Source: Viola odorata
Taxonomy: Eukaryota; Streptophyta; Magnoliopsida; Malpighiales; Violaceae
Assembly: GCA_963691705.1 (NCBI GenBank)
Contig: OY829543.1
Span: 26,931,523-26,995,522, forward strand
DNA: 64,000 nucleotides
Direction of reading: 5' to 3'
The notes under the pieces are model-generated. The model was not told the DNA's origin, made no database searches, and saw nothing but the letters and a program-made list of their open reading frames with translations. This document shows, piece by piece, positions 61,871 through 64,000 of the stretch; the stretch's first letter is position 1; each line of letters starts with the position of its first letter. Made by a program: the position numbers and the translations under genes.

Positions 61871-64000
61871 ACGCCTAAGCCATCCGAGGCCTTGCGCTAG
61901 CTCTCCAAGCCAATCTCTTCAAGCCCGCGGTCAAAGCCTTAAGTGAAGGGTGGTTTAGGGTTATTTCATGTAATAATTCCCAAGCCTACTCTTCGCCCAT
62001 GGGAGAAAATTCCTTGTCTTTTGAAGTCTACAGACTTATTTTCACATCATCGCTTTGAGTTACCTTTCAGTTATTTTTCAACCCTTTTCCATAGTGCTGA
62101 TGCATATCTCTCCTATGTAGGTACTCTGTGTGACATTCGCAAAGGAATGGAGCGCGCAGATTCGAGGACAAATCCATTTGAAGAGGGAGGAGATGATACA
62201 AGCATGAGGATTCTCACTCGTATCCACGTCAAGACCTCATGGATAGGCCGTGCAAGATATGAGGAATGTCGCGCCAAGTCCTCGCAAACCATGAAGACAT
62301 GCGCACACCAGGCGCGCCAACCCTAGCATCCCATGAAGTCCCCGCGCCTAAGCCGTCCGAGGCCTTGCGCTAGCTCTCCAAGCCAATCTCTTCAAGCCCG
62401 CGGTCAAGGCCTTAAGTAAAGGGTAGTTTAGGGTTATTTCATGTAATAATTCCCAAGCCTACTCTTCGCCCATGGGAGAAAAATCTTTGTCTTTTGAAGT
62501 CTACAGACTTATTTTCACATCATCACTTTAAATTACCTTTTAGTTATTTTCCAACCCTTTTCCATAGTGCTGATGCATATCTCTCCTATGTAGGTACTCT
62601 GTGTGACATTCGCAAAGGATTGGAGCGCGCAGATTCGAGGACAAATCCATTTGAAGAGGGAGGAGATGATACGAGCATGAGGGCTCTCACTCGTATCCAC
62701 GTCAAGACCTCATGGATAGGCCGCGCAAGATATGAGGAATGTCGCGCCAAGTCCTCGCAAACCATGAAGACATGCGCACACCAGGCGCGCCAACCCTAGC
62801 ATCCCATGAAGTCCCCGCGCCTAAGCCATCCGAGGCCTTGCGCTAGCTCTCCAAGCCAATCTCTTCAAGCCCGCGGTCAAGGCCTTAAGTAAAGGGTAGT
62901 TTAGGGTTATTTCATGTAATAATTCCCAAGCCTACTCTTCGCCCATGGGAGAAAATTCCTTGTCTTTTGAAGTCTACAGACTTATTTTCACATCATCGCT
63001 TTGAGTTACCTTTCAGTTATTTTCCAACCCTTTTCCATAGTGCTGATGCATATCTCTCCTATGTAGGTACTCTGTGTGACATCCGCAAAGGAATGGAGCG
63101 CGCAGATTCGAGGACAAATCCATTTGAAGAGGGAGGAGATGATACAAGCATGAGGGCTCTCACTCGTATCCACGTCAAGACCTCATGGATAGGCCGCGCA
63201 AGATATGAGGAATGTCGCGCCAAGTCCTCGCAAACCATGAAGACATGCGCACACCAGGCGCGCCAACCCTAGCATCCCATGAAGTCCCTGCGCCTAAGCC
63301 ATCCGAGGCCTTGCGCTAGCTCTCCAAGCCAATCTCTTCAAGCCCGCGGTCAAGGCCTTAAGTAAAGGGTAGTTTAGGGTTATTTCATGTAATAATTCCC
63401 AAGCCTACTCTTCGCCCATGGGAGAAAATTCCTTGTCTTTTGAAGTCTACAGACTTATTTTCACATCATCGCTTTGAGTTACCTTTCAGTTATTTTCCAA
63501 CCCTTTTCCATAGTGCTGATGCATATCTCTCCTATGTAGGTACTCTGTGTGACATCCGCAAAGGAATGGAGCGCGCAGATTCGAGGACAAATCCATTTGA
63601 AGAGGGAGGAGATGATACAAGCATGAGGGCTCTCACTCGTATCCACGTCAAGACCTCATGGATAGGCCGCGCAAGATATGAGGAATGTCGCGCCAAGTCC
63701 TCGCAAACCATGAAGACATGCGCACACCAGGCGCGCCAACCCTAGCATCCCATGAAGTCCCCGCGCCTAAGCCATCCGAGGCCTTGCGCTAGCTCTCCAA
63801 GCCAATCTCTTCAAGCCCGCGGTCAAGGCCTTAAGTAAAGGGTAGTTTAGGGTTATTTCATGTAATAATTCCCAAGCCTACTCTTCGCCCATGGGAGAAA
63901 ATTCCTTGTCTTTAGAAGTCTACAGACTTATTTTCACATCATCGCTATGAGTTACCTTTTAGTTATTTTCCAACCCTTTTCCATAGTGCTGATGCATATC
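61871..64000 (+). repeat. 5-mer HOR copy 2, cut by the window edge
   Basis: The 2130 bp visible follow copy 1 monomer by monomer at a constant offset of 2351 bp. This includes the rare CCACGCC at its left edge, AGCCGTCCGAGG, GTCCCTGCGCC, GACATCCGC, GATACAAG and the final TTTAGAAGTC with CGCTATGAG. I found no difference by eye, making this the youngest-looking HOR here. It continues past 64000. Confidence 0.92.

Larger units (their letters stand above)
1..64000 (+). repeat. 473-bp tandem satellite array, whole window
   Basis: The same 473-bp unit repeats head to tail through the whole window, always in the same orientation. There are 135 complete units (1-63762) and a 238-bp partial unit (63763-64000). 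Unit starts are recognisable as GCGCCTAAGCC. 120 units are exactly 473 bp and 15 are shortened, together by 93 bp. I found no net insertion, no foreign sequence and no inversion. Neighbouring units differ by a handful of substitutions, and some, such as those at 4258 and 4729, look identical. Such a homogeneous megasatellite is typical of pericentromeric, centromeric or subtelomeric heterochromatin in eukaryotes. Which of these it is cannot be told, because neither array edge is in the window. Confidence 0.98.

Noticed and set aside
1..64000. CRISPR array
   Set aside because: The unit is 473 bp, with no short direct repeats separated by unique spacers and no cas genes.
1..64000. rRNA, tRNA or 5S gene clusters as the source of the tandem array
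   Set aside because: No recognisable rRNA segment, tRNA box pair or 5S internal promoter was seen in the monomer on either strand.
1..64000. Intact transposon, insertion sequence or prophage in the window
   Set aside because: Unit spacing is constant throughout and all length changes are small losses; nothing is inserted.
1..64000. Assembly artefact producing the repetition
   Set aside because: Private variants form ordered, zoned patterns and several HOR copies differ at isolated sites, unlike a simple duplicated contig. Errors in copy number cannot be excluded from sequence alone.

Overview
The window is a single, uninterrupted head-to-tail satellite DNA array, and I see no functional gene anywhere in it. 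The repeat unit is 473 bp. From position 1, 135 complete monomers (1-63762) and 238 bp of a 136th follow one another in the same orientation. Both window edges lie inside the array, so it is longer than 64 kb. 120 monomers are exactly 473 bp. The other 15 are short by 1, 2, 14 or 20 bp. These losses total 93 bp, which exactly closes the arithmetic (135 x 473 - 93 = 63762), so there is no net insertion, no transposon and no inversion in 64 kb.

Organism: a eukaryote, most likely a plant. The reasons are the scale and homogeneity of the array, a plant-type telomere heptamer (TTTAGGG) in nearly every monomer, and many segregating CG-to-TG or CG-to-CA changes of the kind methylated heterochromatin accumulates. 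GC content is about 49% (231/473, hand count on the consensus). I cannot name the species or a known satellite family.

Layout: two main monomer classes alternate. E-type monomers have GAGTTACCTTTCAG near monomer position 176 and GAAAATTCC near 135. K-type monomers have AAATTACCTTTTAG and GAAAAATCT. By eye there are 51 E and 85 K monomers. Shared private variants group them into successive higher-order repeats (HORs): mixed units with a 471-bp burst (1-6616); 3-mer x2 (6617-9450); four unpatterned monomers (9451-11341); 4-mer x2 (11342-15085) nested with 6-mer x2 (13687-19322); mixed (19323-22158); 4-mer x2 (22159-25941); a hybrid monomer (25942-26414); 4-mer x2 (26415-30198), which becomes a 6-mer (30199-33036), then a 5-mer (33037-35401) and a partial copy (35402-36820); 4-mer x2 (36348-40131); 3-mer x3 (40132-44386); a variable 5/6/7-mer family (44387-57154); mixed (57155-59519); and a nearly perfect 2351-bp 5-mer duplication running off the right edge (59520-64000).

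Each monomer contains a telomere-like heptamer pair, a short palindrome, a 14-nt purine run followed by an 8+4-bp interrupted inverted repeat, a CpG-dense AscI-site segment, and an open frame that starts only at TTG. I read the frame as non-coding. Its DSRTNPFEEGGDD segment plus the purine run resembles the pol-end/polypurine-tract region of plant Ty3/gypsy retrotransposons, so the satellite may descend from such an element (inference). The history visible in the window is unequal exchange and conversion between monomers, not genes working together.
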